Assembly: GCA_002211745.1 (NCBI GenBank)
Contig: CP022114.1
Location: forward strand, 310,001 to 374,000
Origin: Kluyvera genomosp. 3
Lineage (GTDB): Bacteria > Pseudomonadota > Gammaproteobacteria > Enterobacterales > Enterobacteriaceae
DNA length: 64,000 nt
Direction of reading: 5' to 3'
The position numbers were made by a program, and so were the translations under genes. This document shows, one piece after another, positions 40,217 to 50,991 of the stretch; within the stretch, counting starts at the first letter, position 1, and each line of letters opens with the position of its first letter. The notes under the pieces were generated by a model. It saw nothing but the letters and a program-made list of their open reading frames with translations. It was not told the DNA's origin and ran no database searches.

Positions 40217-41212
40217 ATGAAAAAGAAAAGACCCGTACTTCAGGATGTTGCCGACCGCGTTGGCGTGACCAAAATGACGGTAAGCCGTTTTTTACGTAAC
40301 CCGGAACAGGTTTCCGAAGCGTTACGCGGGAAAATTGCGGCAGCGCTTGACGATCTGGGCTACATCCCCAACCGGGCTCCCGATATTCTCTCCAATGCTA
40401 CCAGCCGCGCCATCGGCGTGCTGCTGCCCTCGTTAACCAACCAGGTCTTTGCGGAAGTGCTGCGCGGCGTGGAAAGCGTCACCGACGCCCACGGCTACCA
40501 GACGATGCTCGCCCACTACGGCTACAAGCCGGAAATGGAGCAGGAGCGCCTGGAGTCGATGCTCTCCTGGAACATTGACGGCCTGATCCTCACCGAACGT
40601 ACCCACACGCCTCGCACCCTGAAGATGATTGAAGTCGCCGGTATCCCGGTGGTTGAGCTCATGGACAGCCAGTCTCCGTGCCTCGATATCGCCGTGGGTT
40701 TCGATAACTTTGAAGCGGCGCGGCAGATGACGGCGGCGATTATCGCGCGCGGTCATCGGCACATTGCCTATTTAGGCGCGCGTCTCGATGAACGTACTAT
40801 TATCAAACAGAAAGGCTACGAGCAGGCGATGCTTGACGCAGGCCTGACGCCGTATAGCGTGATGGTGGAGCAGTCGTCGTCTTACACTTCCGGCATCGAA
40901 CTGATGCGCCAGGCACGACGCGAATTCTCCAGGCTGGACGGCATTTTCTGTACCAACGATGACCTCGCGGTCGGCGCGGCGTTTGAGTGCCAGCGTCTGG
41001 GGCTGAAAATTCCGGACGATATTGCGATTGCCGGTTTTCACGGCCACGATATCGGCCAGGTGATGGAACCGCGTCTCGCCAGTGTCCTGACGCCGCGTGA
41101 GCGCATGGGGCGCATTGGCGCGGAGCGTCTGCTTGCCCGTATTCGCGGTGAGGTGGTGACGCCGAAGATGTTAGATTTAGGTTTCACTTTGTCACCGGGT
41201 GGTTCTATTTAG
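40217..41212 (+). CDS. gntR: GntR, LacI-family gluconate repressor
   Basis: 331 residues, intact, from MKKKRPVLQDVADRVGVTKM. The N-terminal helix-turn-helix (VLQDVADRVGVTKMTVSRFLRNP) and hinge are of the LacI type, followed by a periplasmic-binding-protein-like effector domain. Represses gntKU and Entner-Doudoroff genes until gluconate binds. An upstream in-frame start at 40160 is rejected because the family begins at MKKKRP. Two operator copies lie before gntK. Confidence 0.96.
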   Translation: MKKKRPVLQDVADRVGVTKMTVSRFLRNPEQVSEALRGKIAAALDDLGYIPNRAPDILSNATSRAIGVLLPSLTNQVFAEVLRGVESVTDAHGYQTMLAHYGYKPEMEQERLESMLSWNIDGLILTERTHTPRTLKMIEVAGIPVVELMDSQSPCLDIAVGFDNFEAARQMTAAIIARGHRHIAYLGARLDERTIIKQKGYEQAMLDAGLTPYSVMVEQSSSYTSGIELMRQARREFSRLDGIFCTNDDLAVGAAFECQRLGLKIPDDIAIAGFHGHDIGQVMEPRLASVLTPRERMGRIGAERLLARIRGEVVTPKMLDLGFTLSPGGSI

Positions 41213-41222
41213 GCCTCACAAG

Positions 41223-41238
41223 TTTGAACTAGATCACA
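41223..41238 (+). promoter_or_regulatory. Candidate CRP site upstream of gntK
   Basis: TTTGA-ACTAGA-TCACA matches the TGTGA-N6-TCACA consensus well in the right half. E. coli gntKU is CRP-dependent. Confidence 0.5.
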
Positions 41239-41303
41239 CATATTCACTCGTAATTCACTTCCGGCACGAATGGTTATTGCTTATCCAGTTGCTCAGCATG
41301 ACA

Positions 41304-41331
41304 ATGTTACCGATAACTGTTACCCGTAACA
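41304..41331 (+). promoter_or_regulatory. Tandem GntR operators of gntKU
   Basis: ATGTTACCGATAAC (41304-41317) and TGTTACCCGTAACA (41318-41331) are two abutting near-palindromes matching the GntR operator core TTACCGGTAA, 30-55 bp before the gntK start codon. Confidence 0.8.
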
Positions 41332-41359
41332 AATTCTCAGTGCCCAACAGGAGGACGCC

Positions 41360-41892
41360 TTGAGCACGACTAACCACGATCACCACGTTTATGTACTGAT
41401 GGGCGTATCCGGCAGCGGTAAATCCGCCGTTGCCAGCGAAGTCGCACATCGCCTGAACGCCGCGTTTCTGGACGGCGATTTCCTGCACCCACGCAGCAAT
41501 ATCGTCAAAATGTCCTCCGGCGAACCGCTGAACGACGACGACCGCAAACCCTGGCTGCAGGCGCTGAATGACGCCGCGTTTGCCATGCAGCGCACGAACA
41601 AAGTCTCGCTGATTGTCTGCTCCGCGCTGAAAAAAGCGTACCGCGACATTCTGCGTCAAGGGAACCCGAATCTCTCCTTCGTCTACCTGAAAGGGATTTC
41701 GAGGTGATTGAGAGCCGTCTGAAAGCGCGTAAGGGCCACTTCTTCAAGACCCAAATGCTGGTGACGCAGTTCGAAACCCTGCAAGAACCGGGCGCTGACG
41801 AACGCGACGTGCTGGTGGTTGATATCGATCAGCCGCTGGAAGGCGTTATCGACAGCACCATTGAAGTGATTAACAAAGGCCGTATCGCGTGA
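41360..41892 (+). CDS. gntK: GntK, thermoresistant gluconokinase (frameshift)
   Basis: P-loop kinase that phosphorylates gluconate to 6-phosphogluconate. Walker A GVSGSGKSAV (~residues 15-24), FLDGDFLHP and DDDRKPWL. Starts at TTG behind GGAGG, and the protein begins STTNHDHH as in E. coli. The break at 41693-41695 (LKGDFEVIESRLKAR needs GGGG). Reconstructed length is 177 residues. The stop overlaps the gntU GTG start (GTGA). Confidence 0.93.
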
Positions 41893-43227
41893 CAACTTTA
41901 TCGTTAGTTTTAACAGCAGTGGGTTCCGTTTTACTGCTGCTGTTTTTAGTCATGAAGGCGCGTATGCACGCCTTCCTGGCTTTGATGGTGGTTTCTATTG
42001 GTGCAGGGCTTTTCTCCGGTATGCCGTTGATTAAAATCGCGGAAACTATGGAGAAAGGCATGGGCGGTACGCTGGGCTTCCTGGCTATCGTGGTCGCGCT
42101 GGGCGCGATGTTCGGCAAAATTCTGCATGAGACGGGCGCAGTCGATCAGATTGCGGTCAAAATGCTGAAATCCTTCGGCCACAGCCGCGCGCACTATGCC
42201 ATTGGTATCGCCGGCCTTATCTGCGCGCTGCCGCTGTTCTTTGAAGTGGCGATCGTGCTGCTGATTAGCGTCGCATTCTCTATGGCGCGTCACACCGGGA
42301 CCAACCTGGTGAAGCTGGTGATTCCACTGTTTGCCGGTGTGGCAGCCGCTGCGGCGTTTCTGCTGCCGGGCCAGCGCCAATGCTGCTGGCTTCCAAATGC
42401 ACGCCGACTTTGGCTGGATGATTCTGATTGGCCTGTGTGCGGCGATTCCGGGGATGATTATTGCCGGGCCGCTGTGGGGCAACTTTATCAGCCGCTACGT
42501 TGAGCTGAATATTCCTGAGGACATCACTGAGCCGCACCTCGGCGAAGGCAAAATGCCGTCCTTCGGCTTTAGCCTGGCGCTGATTCTGCTGCCGCTGGTG
42601 CTGGTGGGTCTGAAAACGATCGCCGCGCGCTTTGTGCCGGTGGAGTCCGAAACCTATCAGTGGTTTGAATTTATCGGTCACCCATTCACCGCGATTCTGA
42701 TTGCCTGCCTGGTGGCGATTTATGGCCTGGCGTTCCGTCAGGGCATGGCAAAAGACAAAGTGATGGCGATCTGTGGCGCGGCCTTGCAGCCAGCGGGGAT
42801 TATTCTGCTGGTGATCGGTGCGGGCGGCGTGTTCAAACAGGTGCTGGTGGATTCCGGCGTCGGCCCGGCATTGGGTGAAGCCCTGACCGGGATGGGCCTG
42901 CCGATTGCGCTGACCTGCTTCATTCTGGCCGCCGCGGTGCGCATTATTCAGGGTTCCGCGACGGTTGCGTGTCTGACTGCGGTTGGCCTGGTGATGCCGG
43001 TGATTGAGCAGCTGCATTACAGTGGCGCTCAACTGGCGGCGCTGTCTATCTGTATCGGCGGCGGTTCTATCGTGGTGAGCCACGTGAACGACGCAGGCTT
43101 CTGGCTGTTCGGTAAGTTTACCGGCGCGACGGAAGCGCAGACGCTGAAAACCTGGACCATGATGGAAACCATTCTTGGTACGGTAGGCGCGATTGTCGGT
43201 ATGGTGGCGTTTTCGCTGCTGAGCTGA
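41889..43227 (+). CDS. gntU: GntU, low-affinity gluconate permease (two frameshifts)
   Basis: GntP-family inner-membrane gluconate:H+ symporter with ~12-14 hydrophobic segments, e.g. IGIAGLICALPLFFEVAIVL and HVNDAGFWLFGKF. Starts at GTG overlapping the gntK stop. Two breaks lie 22 bp apart: 42371-42372 (LLPGPAPMLLAS needs GGGCCC) and 42393-42394 (LASQMHADFGWM needs CCC). Reconstructed length is 446 residues, as in E. coli. Confidence 0.93.
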
Positions 43228-43238
43228 CCTGAAGTGCT

Positions 43239-43261
43239 CCCTCTCCCCAATGGGGAGAGGG
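43239..43261. terminator. Perfect CCCTCTCCCC hairpin between gntU and yhgN (repeat copy 3)
   Basis: 10-bp perfect inverted repeat with a 3-nt loop between convergent genes. It is identical to the inner hairpin of the repeats at 31548-31570, so it is a solo fragment of that family serving as a shared 3'-end structure. Confidence 0.65.
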
Positions 43262-43282
43262 ATTGTACGGTGCAACGATTTA

Positions 43283-43872
43283 TTATCCCTTCATCCACAT
43301 CCGAATGCCGTCCAGGAACATCTGGGTCGCCATCATCACCAGAATCAATCCCATCAGACGCTCTAACGCGTTAACCCCTTTCTCGCCCAGCAGGCGCAGG
43401 AACAGCGACGACTGCAGCAAAATCACCACTGTGCCGCCCCAGGCAATCAGCAGCGCAATGACCAGGTGCGACAGATTGTTGGGATACTGATGCGACAGCA
43501 GCATCAGCGTCGCCAGCAGCGTCGGCCCGGCAACCAGTGGAATAGCAAGCGGGACAATAAACGGTTCTTCACCGCCGGCAGCCCGAGCTGTTCCCGTGGC
43601 ACTGGGGAAAATCATCTTAATGGCAATCAGGAATAAAATGATGCCGCCGGAGATAGAAACCGTCTCGGCGCGCAGGTTTAAAAACGCCAGAATCTTCTCG
43701 CCGCGAAGAGAAAAATCAGCATCAGTAGGAGTGCGATTAAAAGCTCACGTATCATGATCGCCTTGCGGCGCTTGGGTTCCGTGTGTTTTAGCACCGACAT
43801 AAAAATGGGCAAATTTCCCAGTGGATCCATAATCAGGATCAATAAAACAGCGGCGGAAAAGATTTCACTCAT
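43283..43872 (-). CDS. yhgN: YhgN, MarC-family inner-membrane protein (frameshift)
   Basis: MarC/UPF0056 family with six helices; starts MSEIFSAAVLLILIMDPLGN and ends ATQMFLDGIRMWMKG as in E. coli. Function unresolved (older reports linked the family to antibiotic resistance). The break at plus-strand 43701-43702 (FLFAGEKILAFLNLRAET needs GGG). Reconstructed length is 196 residues. Divergent from asd. Confidence 0.92.
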
Positions 43873-44102
43873 GACTCAAATTCCCTGATAATTGTTGTGG
43901 AATTTCTGCTCTACACATCGTCTTCGTTGCGGAGTTCAACGTGGATAAATGTGCCCCTATAACTGGGGAATAAGTTGCATTTCTGATTGCTTTGCAATCA
44001 TTGATTAATTTCACTTGCGACTTTAGCTGCTTTTTGTAATGTGAAGGGATGCCCAGTGGAACTGGTAAGCAATAACAGCACATATCTGCAGGAAAATTCG
44101 TT

Positions 44103-45208
44103 ATGAAAAATGTTGGTTTTATCGGCTGGCGCGGGATGGTCGGCTCTGTACTCATGCAACGCATGGTTGAAGAGCGCGACTTTGACGCCATTCGCCCGGT
44201 CTTCTTCTCCACCTCTCAGTTAGGTCAAGCTGCGCCGTCGTTCGGCGGCACCACCGGTGGTAAGCTTCAGGACGCCTATGATCTTGAAGCGCTGAAGGCG
44301 CTCGACATTATTGTTACCTGTCAGGGCGGCGATTATACCAACGAAATCTATCCTAAGCTGCGTGAAAGCGGCTGGCAGGGTTACTGGATTGACGCAGCCT
44401 CCTCGCTGCGCATGAAAGATGACGCCATCATTATTCTCGACCCGGTGAACCAGCAGGTCATCACCGACGGTCTGAACAACGGGATTAAAACCTTCGTCGG
44501 CGGCAACTGCACCGTCAGCCTGATGCTGATGTCGCTGGGCGGCCTCTTCGCCAACGATCTGGTTGAGTGGGCCTCTGTTGCTACCTATCAGGCGGCTTCC
44601 GGCGGCGGCGCGCGCCACATGCGCGAACTGCTGACCCAAATGGGCCTGCTGCACAACCACGTCGCCAGCGAACTGGCCGACCCGGCTTCCGCCATCCTCG
44701 ACATCGAACGCAAAGTGACCACCTTGACCCGCAGCGGCGATCTGCCGGTTGATAACTTTGGTGTCCCGCTGGCGGGCGGCCTGATTCCGTGGATCGACAA
44801 GCAGCTCGACAACGGCCAGAGCCGTGAAGAGTGGAAAGGCCAGGCGGAAACCAACAAAATTCTCGCGACCTCCTCGGTGATTCCGGTGGATGGGTTATGC
44901 GTACGTATCGGCGCGCTGCGTTGCCACAGCCAAGCATTCACCCTGAAATTGAAAAAAGATATTTCCATAAGTTCTGTGGAGGAATTACTGGCTGCGCACA
45001 ATCCGTGGGCGAAAGTGGTGCCAAACGATCGTGAAATCACGATGCGCGAACTCACCCCGGCGGCGGTCACCGGTACGCTGACCACGCCAGTTGGGCGTTT
45101 GCGCAAACTGAATATGGGCCGGAATACCTGTCAGCGTTCACCGTTGGCGACCAGCTCCTGTGGGGCGCAGCCGAGCCGCTGCGTCGTATGCTACGTCAAT
45201 TGGCGTAA
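44103..45208 (+). CDS. asd: Asd, aspartate-semialdehyde dehydrogenase (frameshift near C-terminus)
   Basis: NADP-dependent enzyme making aspartate semialdehyde for lysine/DAP, methionine and threonine. NADP site [11 protein letters not shown], catalytic Cys136 in [13 protein letters not shown], and [14 protein letters not shown]. The break is at 45116-45120: GGGCCC reads GGGCC, scrambling the last ~34 residues. [19 protein letters not shown] and the stop at 45206-45208 return when one C is added (368 residues). Because Asd is needed for peptidoglycan DAP, the break is very likely a sequence error. Confidence 0.95.
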
Positions 45209-45225
45209 ACATTTATTCATCGATC

Positions 45226-45251
45226 AGGGGTGGCGAACCACCCTTTTTTTT
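45226..45251 (+). terminator. asd rho-independent terminator
   Basis: GGGTGG-CGAA-CCACCC stem-loop followed by eight T, 20 bp after the asd stop. Confidence 0.92.
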
Positions 45252-45458
45252 GCGTAATACAAGGGAGTAAACGCAGTTATGTCTATTTTTCTCTCAGGAG
45301 TCAGGTAAAGCGTTGACTATGCTTTAATCAAGGTCTGTCACCTTGACTGAAGGTTGAACGGGCCGAGAGAGGCACACAACTTCGTGCCGCACCGTTCAGG
45401 TCACAAATGTCGCCATTTAAATTGGATTGAGGCGATACAAAACTAAGGATGATGAAGC

Positions 45459-47642
45459 ATGTCTGATCGTGTTGATAGAGACGTGATTAATGCACTGATC
45501 TCAGGCCATTTTGCGGATCCTTTTTCCGTACTGGGATGCACAGAACGGAAGCAGGGCTGGAAGTCCGGGCGTTACTGCCTGACGCGACCGACGTTTGGGT
45601 GATTGAACCCAAAACCGGGCGCAAAGTGGGCAAGCTGGAGTGCGTGGACTCACGCGGTTTCTTTTGTGGCATTCTGCCGCGTCGTAAAAATTTCTTCCGC
45701 TATCAGTTGGCTGTCGTTTGGCATGGCCAACAGAATCTTATTGATGACCCTATAGCTTTGGCCCATTGCTCCAGGAAATGGATGCATGGTTGCTGTCCGA
45801 AGGTACCCACCTGCGCCCGTATGAAAAACTGGGCGCGCATGCGGATACGATGGACGGTATCACCGGGACTCGCTTTGCGGTCTGGGCGCCTAACGCTCAA
45901 CGTGTTTCCGTCGTCGGGCAGTTCAACTACTGGGATGGTCGCCGTCACCCGATGCGTCTGCGTCGGGAAACCGGAATTTGGGAGCTGTTCATCCCCGGCG
46001 CACACAACGGTCAGCTGTATAAATTCGAGATGATCGACGCTCGCGGCGCGCTGCGGATTAAAGCAGACCCTTATGCCTTTGAAGCTCAGATGCGCCCGGA
46101 AACGGCATCGCTGATCTGCGGGCTGCCGCCAAAAGTTGAGCAGAGCGAAGAACGCAAAAAAGCCAACCAGTTCGACGCCCCTATCTCTATCTACGAGGTG
46201 CACCTGGGTTCCTGGCGCCGTCATACCGACAACAACTACTGGTTGAGCTACCGCGAGCTGGCCGAGCAGCTGGTGCCGTACGCTAAATGGATGGGCTTCA
46301 CCCATCTGGAGCTGCTGCCGGTTAACGAGCACCCGTTTGACGGCAGCTGGGCTATCAGCCCACCGGGCTGTATGCGCCAACCCGCCGCTTCGGTACGCGA
46401 GAAGACTTCCGCTACTTCATCAATGCCGCGCACGCTGCCGGTCTGAACGTCATTCTCGACTGGGTGCCGGGGCACTTCCCGTCGGATGACTTCGCGCTGG
46501 CCGAGTTTGACGGTACCAACCTGTACGAGCACAGCGATCCGCGTGAAGGCTACCATCAGGACTGGAATACCCTGATTTATAACTATGGCCGCCGTGAAGT
46601 GAGTAACTTCCTGACGGGCAACGCCCTGTACTGGGTGGAGCGCTTCGGTATTGATGCGCTGCGCGTCGATGCGGTGGCGTCAATGATTTACCGCGACTAC
46701 TCTCGTAAAGAGGGCGAGTGGATCCCGAATGAGTTCGGTGGCCGCGAAAACCTTGAAGCGATTGAGTTTCTGCGTCAGACCAACCGCGTGTTGGGCGAGC
46801 AGGTTCCCGGCGCGGTGAGTATGGCGGAAGAGTCGACCGACTTTGCCGGCGTCTCACGCCCGTCCGATATGGGCGGTCTGGGCTTCTGGTTTAAGTGGAA
46901 CCTGGGCTGGATGCACGACACCCTGGACTACATGAAGCTCGATCCGGTTCATCGCCAGTACCATCACGACAAAATGACCTTCGGCATGCTGTACAACTAC
47001 ACGGAAAACTTCGTGTTGCCGTTATCGCATGACGAAGTGGTCCACGGTAAAAAATCCATTCTTGACCGTATGCCGGGCGACGCGTGGCAGAAGTTCGCCA
47101 ACCTGCGCGCCTACTACGGCTGGATGTTCGCTTTCCCGGGCAAAAAGCTGCTGTTTATGGGCGATGAGTTTGCTCAGGGCCGCGAATGGAACTTTGACGG
47201 TAGCCTCGACTGGCATCTGCTGGAAGGCGACGATAACTGGCATCACGGGGTACAGCGTCTGGTGCGCGACCTCAACCATACCTATCGCCACCATAAAGCG
47301 ATGCACGAGCTGGACTTCGACCCGTACGGGTTTGAATGGCTGGTGGTTGATGACCACGCGCGTTCGGTCTTCGCCTTTGTCCGCCGCGACAAAGCCGGGA
47401 ACGAAGTGATTGTGGTCAGTAACTTTACGCCGGTACCGCGCCACGACTATCGCTTCGGCATTAATCAGCCGGGGCGCTGGCGTGAAGTGCTGAATACCGA
47501 TTCCGCCCATTACCACGGCAGTAACGCCGGTAACGGCGGCGTGGTGCACAGCGATAATCTCGAAAGCCATGGTCGTCCGCAGTCGCTGAGCCTGACGCTG
47601 CCACCGCTGTCGACTATCTGGCTGGTACGGGAAGGGGATTAA
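45459..47642 (+). CDS. glgB: GlgB, 1,4-alpha-glucan branching enzyme (three frameshifts)
   Basis: GH13 enzyme that adds alpha-1,6 branches to glycogen. Two N-terminal CBM48-type domains precede the barrel. Catalytic residues are in [12 protein letters not shown] (Asp nucleophile), MAEEST (Glu) and [10 protein letters not shown] (Asp). Breaks lie at 45533-45535 ([14 protein letters not shown]), 45748-45750 ([17 protein letters not shown]) and 46349-46351 ([18 protein letters not shown]). Reconstructed length is 728 residues, as in E. coli. First gene of glgBXCAP, 4 bp before glgX. Confidence 0.95.
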
Positions 47643-47646
47643 CCAC

Positions 47647-49618
47647 ATGGGGCAACTCGCAGCAGGGAAACCCGCGCCGCTCGGCGCCAGCTTTGACGGC
47701 GAGGGCGTGAACTTCACGCTTTTTTCGGCGCATGCCCAGCGAGTAGAACTCTGCGTGTTTGACGCGCAGGGCAACGAGTCGCGCTATGACCTTCCCGCCC
47801 GTAGCGGCGACGTCTGGCACGGCTATTTGCCTTATGCGGGCCCCGGTTTACGTTACGGTTATCGGGTGCATGGCCCGTGGGATCCGCAGCAGGGCTACCG
47901 ATTTAACCCGGCAAAGCTGCTGCTCGACCCGTGCTGTTTTCGCGCCGAGGGTGACCCGGTAGACGACCCGCGTTTTCACGATGGCTACGACGTGCCGGAT
48001 GAACGCGACAGCGCGCCGGTGGCGCCAAAATCGGTGGTCGTAGACCTGGCGTACGACTGGCAGGACGACGCCGCACCGCGCACCGCGTGGGGTAAAACCA
48101 TTATCTACGAAGCGCACGTCAAAGGGCTGACCCTGCGCCACCCAGGGCTGCCGGATGCCATCCGCGGTACCTACAAGGCGCTGGGCCACCCGGTGATGAT
48201 TGACTACTTCAAGCGGCTTGGCATCACGGCGCTGGAGCTGCTGCCGGTGGCGCATTTCGCCAGCGAACAGCGTCTACTGCGGATGGGCTGCGCAACTACT
48301 GGGCTACAACCCGCTAGCGATGTTTGCCCTGTCGCCGCGTTACGCCAGCGCGCCCGAGCACGCGCTGGACGAGTTTCGCGATGCGGTAAAAGCGCTGCAT
48401 CAGGCCGGTATCGAGGTGATCCTCGATGTGGTGCTGAATCACAGCGCCGAGTTGGATCTGCATTGTCAGACCTTCTCGCTGCGGGGATTGATAACCGCAG
48501 CTATTATTGGTTGAGAGAAGACGGCGATTATCACAACTGGACGGGCTGCGGCAACACGCTGAATCTCAGTCACCCGGGCGTCGTGGAATACGCCGTCAGT
48601 GCCTGCGATTCTGGGTTGACGTCTGCCACGTTGATGGTTTTCGTTTTGATTTAGCGTCGGTGATTGGCCGAACGCCGGGCTATCGTCAGGATGCGCCGCT
48701 GTTTAAGGCTATCCATGACGACCCGGTACTGTCGACGGTGAAGCTGATTGCTGAACCGTGGGATATCGGCGACGGTGGCTACCAGGTGGGGAACTTCCCG
48801 CCCGGTTTCAGCGAGTGGAATGACCGTTTCCGTGATGCTATGCGTCGCTTCTGGCTTGAGGAGTCGCTGTCGCTGGGGAATTTGCCCAGCGCTTCGCCGC
48901 CTCTAGCGACGTCTTTCAGCATCAGGAGAGGCAACCGCACGCGGCCATCAACCTGGTCACCGCTCACGATGGCTTCACCCTGCGCGATTGTGTGAGCTTT
49001 AACAATAAGCACAACGACGCCAACGGCGAAGAGAATCGTGACGGAACCAGCAATAACCATAGCAATAATCATGGTATCGAAGGATTGGAAGCAAACCTGG
49101 ATGTAATGGCGCGTCGGCAGGGTAGCGTTCAGGCGCTGCTGACAACGCTGCTGTTATCGCAGGGAACGCCAATGTTGCTGGCCGGTGACGAACACGGTCA
49201 CAGCCAGCAAGGTAACAACAATGCCTACTGCCAGGACAATTCGTTGACCTGGCTTGATTGGGAAAACGCGGATGATGCGCTGACCGACTTTACCGCCGCT
49301 CTAATCCATCTGCGCCAGCAAATTCCGGCCTTAACGGACGATCGCTGGTGGCAGGAGGGCGACGGTAACGTTCAATGGCTCAATCAGGACGCGCAGCCGC
49401 TGTCTGCCGAGGAGTGGCAGCACGGGGCGCGCCGGATGCAGATTCTGCTTTCCGATCGCTGGCTCATTACGCTCAATGCGACGCAGGACGTGGCAAACCT
49501 GAAGTTACCCGTGGGGGAATGGCGCGCCGTTCCTCCATTTACCGGCGATGAAGCGCCGGTAGTCATGGCTGTCTGGCATGGGCCCGCGCACGGAGTGTGC
49601 GTATTTCAAAGGTCATAG
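47647..49618 (+). CDS. glgX: GlgX, glycogen debranching enzyme (five frameshifts)
   Basis: GH13 isoamylase-type enzyme acting on limit dextrins left by GlgP. Starts [18 protein letters not shown]. Catalytic-region motifs are [18 protein letters not shown] and VTAHDGFTL. Breaks lie at 48285-48287 and 48301-48303 ([16 protein letters not shown]), 48483-48486 ([11 protein letters not shown]), 48597 ([12 protein letters not shown], a CC to C loss) and 48875-48878 ([13 protein letters not shown]). Reconstructed length is 658 residues. One of the most damaged genes in the window. Confidence 0.93.
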
Positions 49619-49697
49619 TCTCTGAATTACCCGGAACCCGCACCTGTGCGGGGACTACCTAATAACCCGGAAGGACGAGCAACAAAAGGAGTTAATC

Positions 49698-50991
49698 ATG
49701 GTTAGGCTAGAAAAAAACGATCCCTTAATGCTGGCTCGCCAGTTACCTATCAAATCCGTCGCCCTGATTCTGGCGGCGGACGCGGAACGCGATTAAAGGA
49801 TCTCACCAATAAACGGGCAAAACCCGCTGTCCACTTCGGCGGTAAATTCCGCATTATCGACTTTGCATTATCTAACTGCCTGAACTCCGGGATCCGCCGT
49901 ATCGGCGTGATTACGCAGTACCAGTCCCACACGCTGGTGCAGCACATCCAGCGCGGCTGGTCCTTCTTCAGCGAAGAGATGAACGAATTTGTGGATCTGC
50001 TGCCGGCTCAGCAGCGGATGCACGGTGAAAACTGGTATCGCGGTACCGCCGATGCGGTGACCCAGAACCTCGACATTATTCGCCGCTACAAAGCGGAGTA
50101 TGTGGTGATCCTCGCCGGTGACCACATCTACAAACAAGATTACTCGCGCATGCTGATCGACCACGTCGAAAAAGGCGCGCGTTGCACCGTGGCGTGCATC
50201 CCGGTGCCCATTGAAGAGGCATCGGCGTTCGGCGTCATGGCGGTTGACGAAAACGACAAGATTATCGACTTCGTGGAAAAACCGGCTAACCCGCCAGCCA
50301 TGCCGAGCGACCCAAGCAAATCGCTCGCCAGCATGGGATCTATGTCTTTGATGCGGATTACCTTTATGAACTGCTGGAGCAGGATGACGTCAACGAAAAC
50401 TCCAGCCACGACTTCGGCAAAGATTTAATTCCGTTAATTACCAAAGCTGGCGCGGCTTATGCACATCCTTTCCCGCTGTCCTGCGTACAGTCCGACCCGG
50501 ATGCCGAACCGTACTGGCGCGATGTGGGGACCCTGGAAGCCTACTGGAAAGCGAACCTCGACCTGGCGTCGGTGACCCCTGAGCTGGATATGTACGACCA
50601 GCACTGGCCAATCCGTACCCATATGGAGTCCCTGCCTCCGGCGAAGTTCGTCCAGGACCGCTCCGGCAGCCACGGCATGACCCTGAACTCGCTGGTCTCC
50701 GGCGGCTGTATTATTTCCGGTTCGGTGGTGGTGCAGTCGGTGCTGTTCCCACGCGTGCGCGTGAACTCGTTCTGTAACATTGATTCGGCAGTCTTACTGC
50801 CAGATGTGTGGGTCGGGCGCTCCTCACGCCTGCGTCGCTGCGTCATCGACCGGGCCTGCGTGATTCCAGAAGGCATGGTGATCGGTGAAGATGCGGAAGA
50901 GGATGCGCGTCGCTTCTACCGTTCAGAAGAAGGGATCGTGCTGGTAACGCGCGAGATGTTGCGGCAGCTGGGGTACAAACAGGAGCGATAA
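49698..50991 (+). CDS. glgC: GlgC, glucose-1-phosphate adenylyltransferase (two frameshifts)
   Basis: Makes ADP-glucose, the committed and allosterically controlled step of glycogen synthesis. Motifs: the pyrophosphorylase signature [40 protein letters not shown] and FVEKP. The first break (49775-49776) falls inside the signature itself. The second (50335-50337) is at [18 protein letters not shown]-terminal left-handed beta-helix follows. Reconstructed length is 431 residues. The stop overlaps the glgA start (TAATG). Confidence 0.94.

Noticed and set aside
43873-44102. Possible lysine riboswitch before asd
   Set aside because: I could not find the multi-helix L-box pattern; the leader is short and AT-rich.
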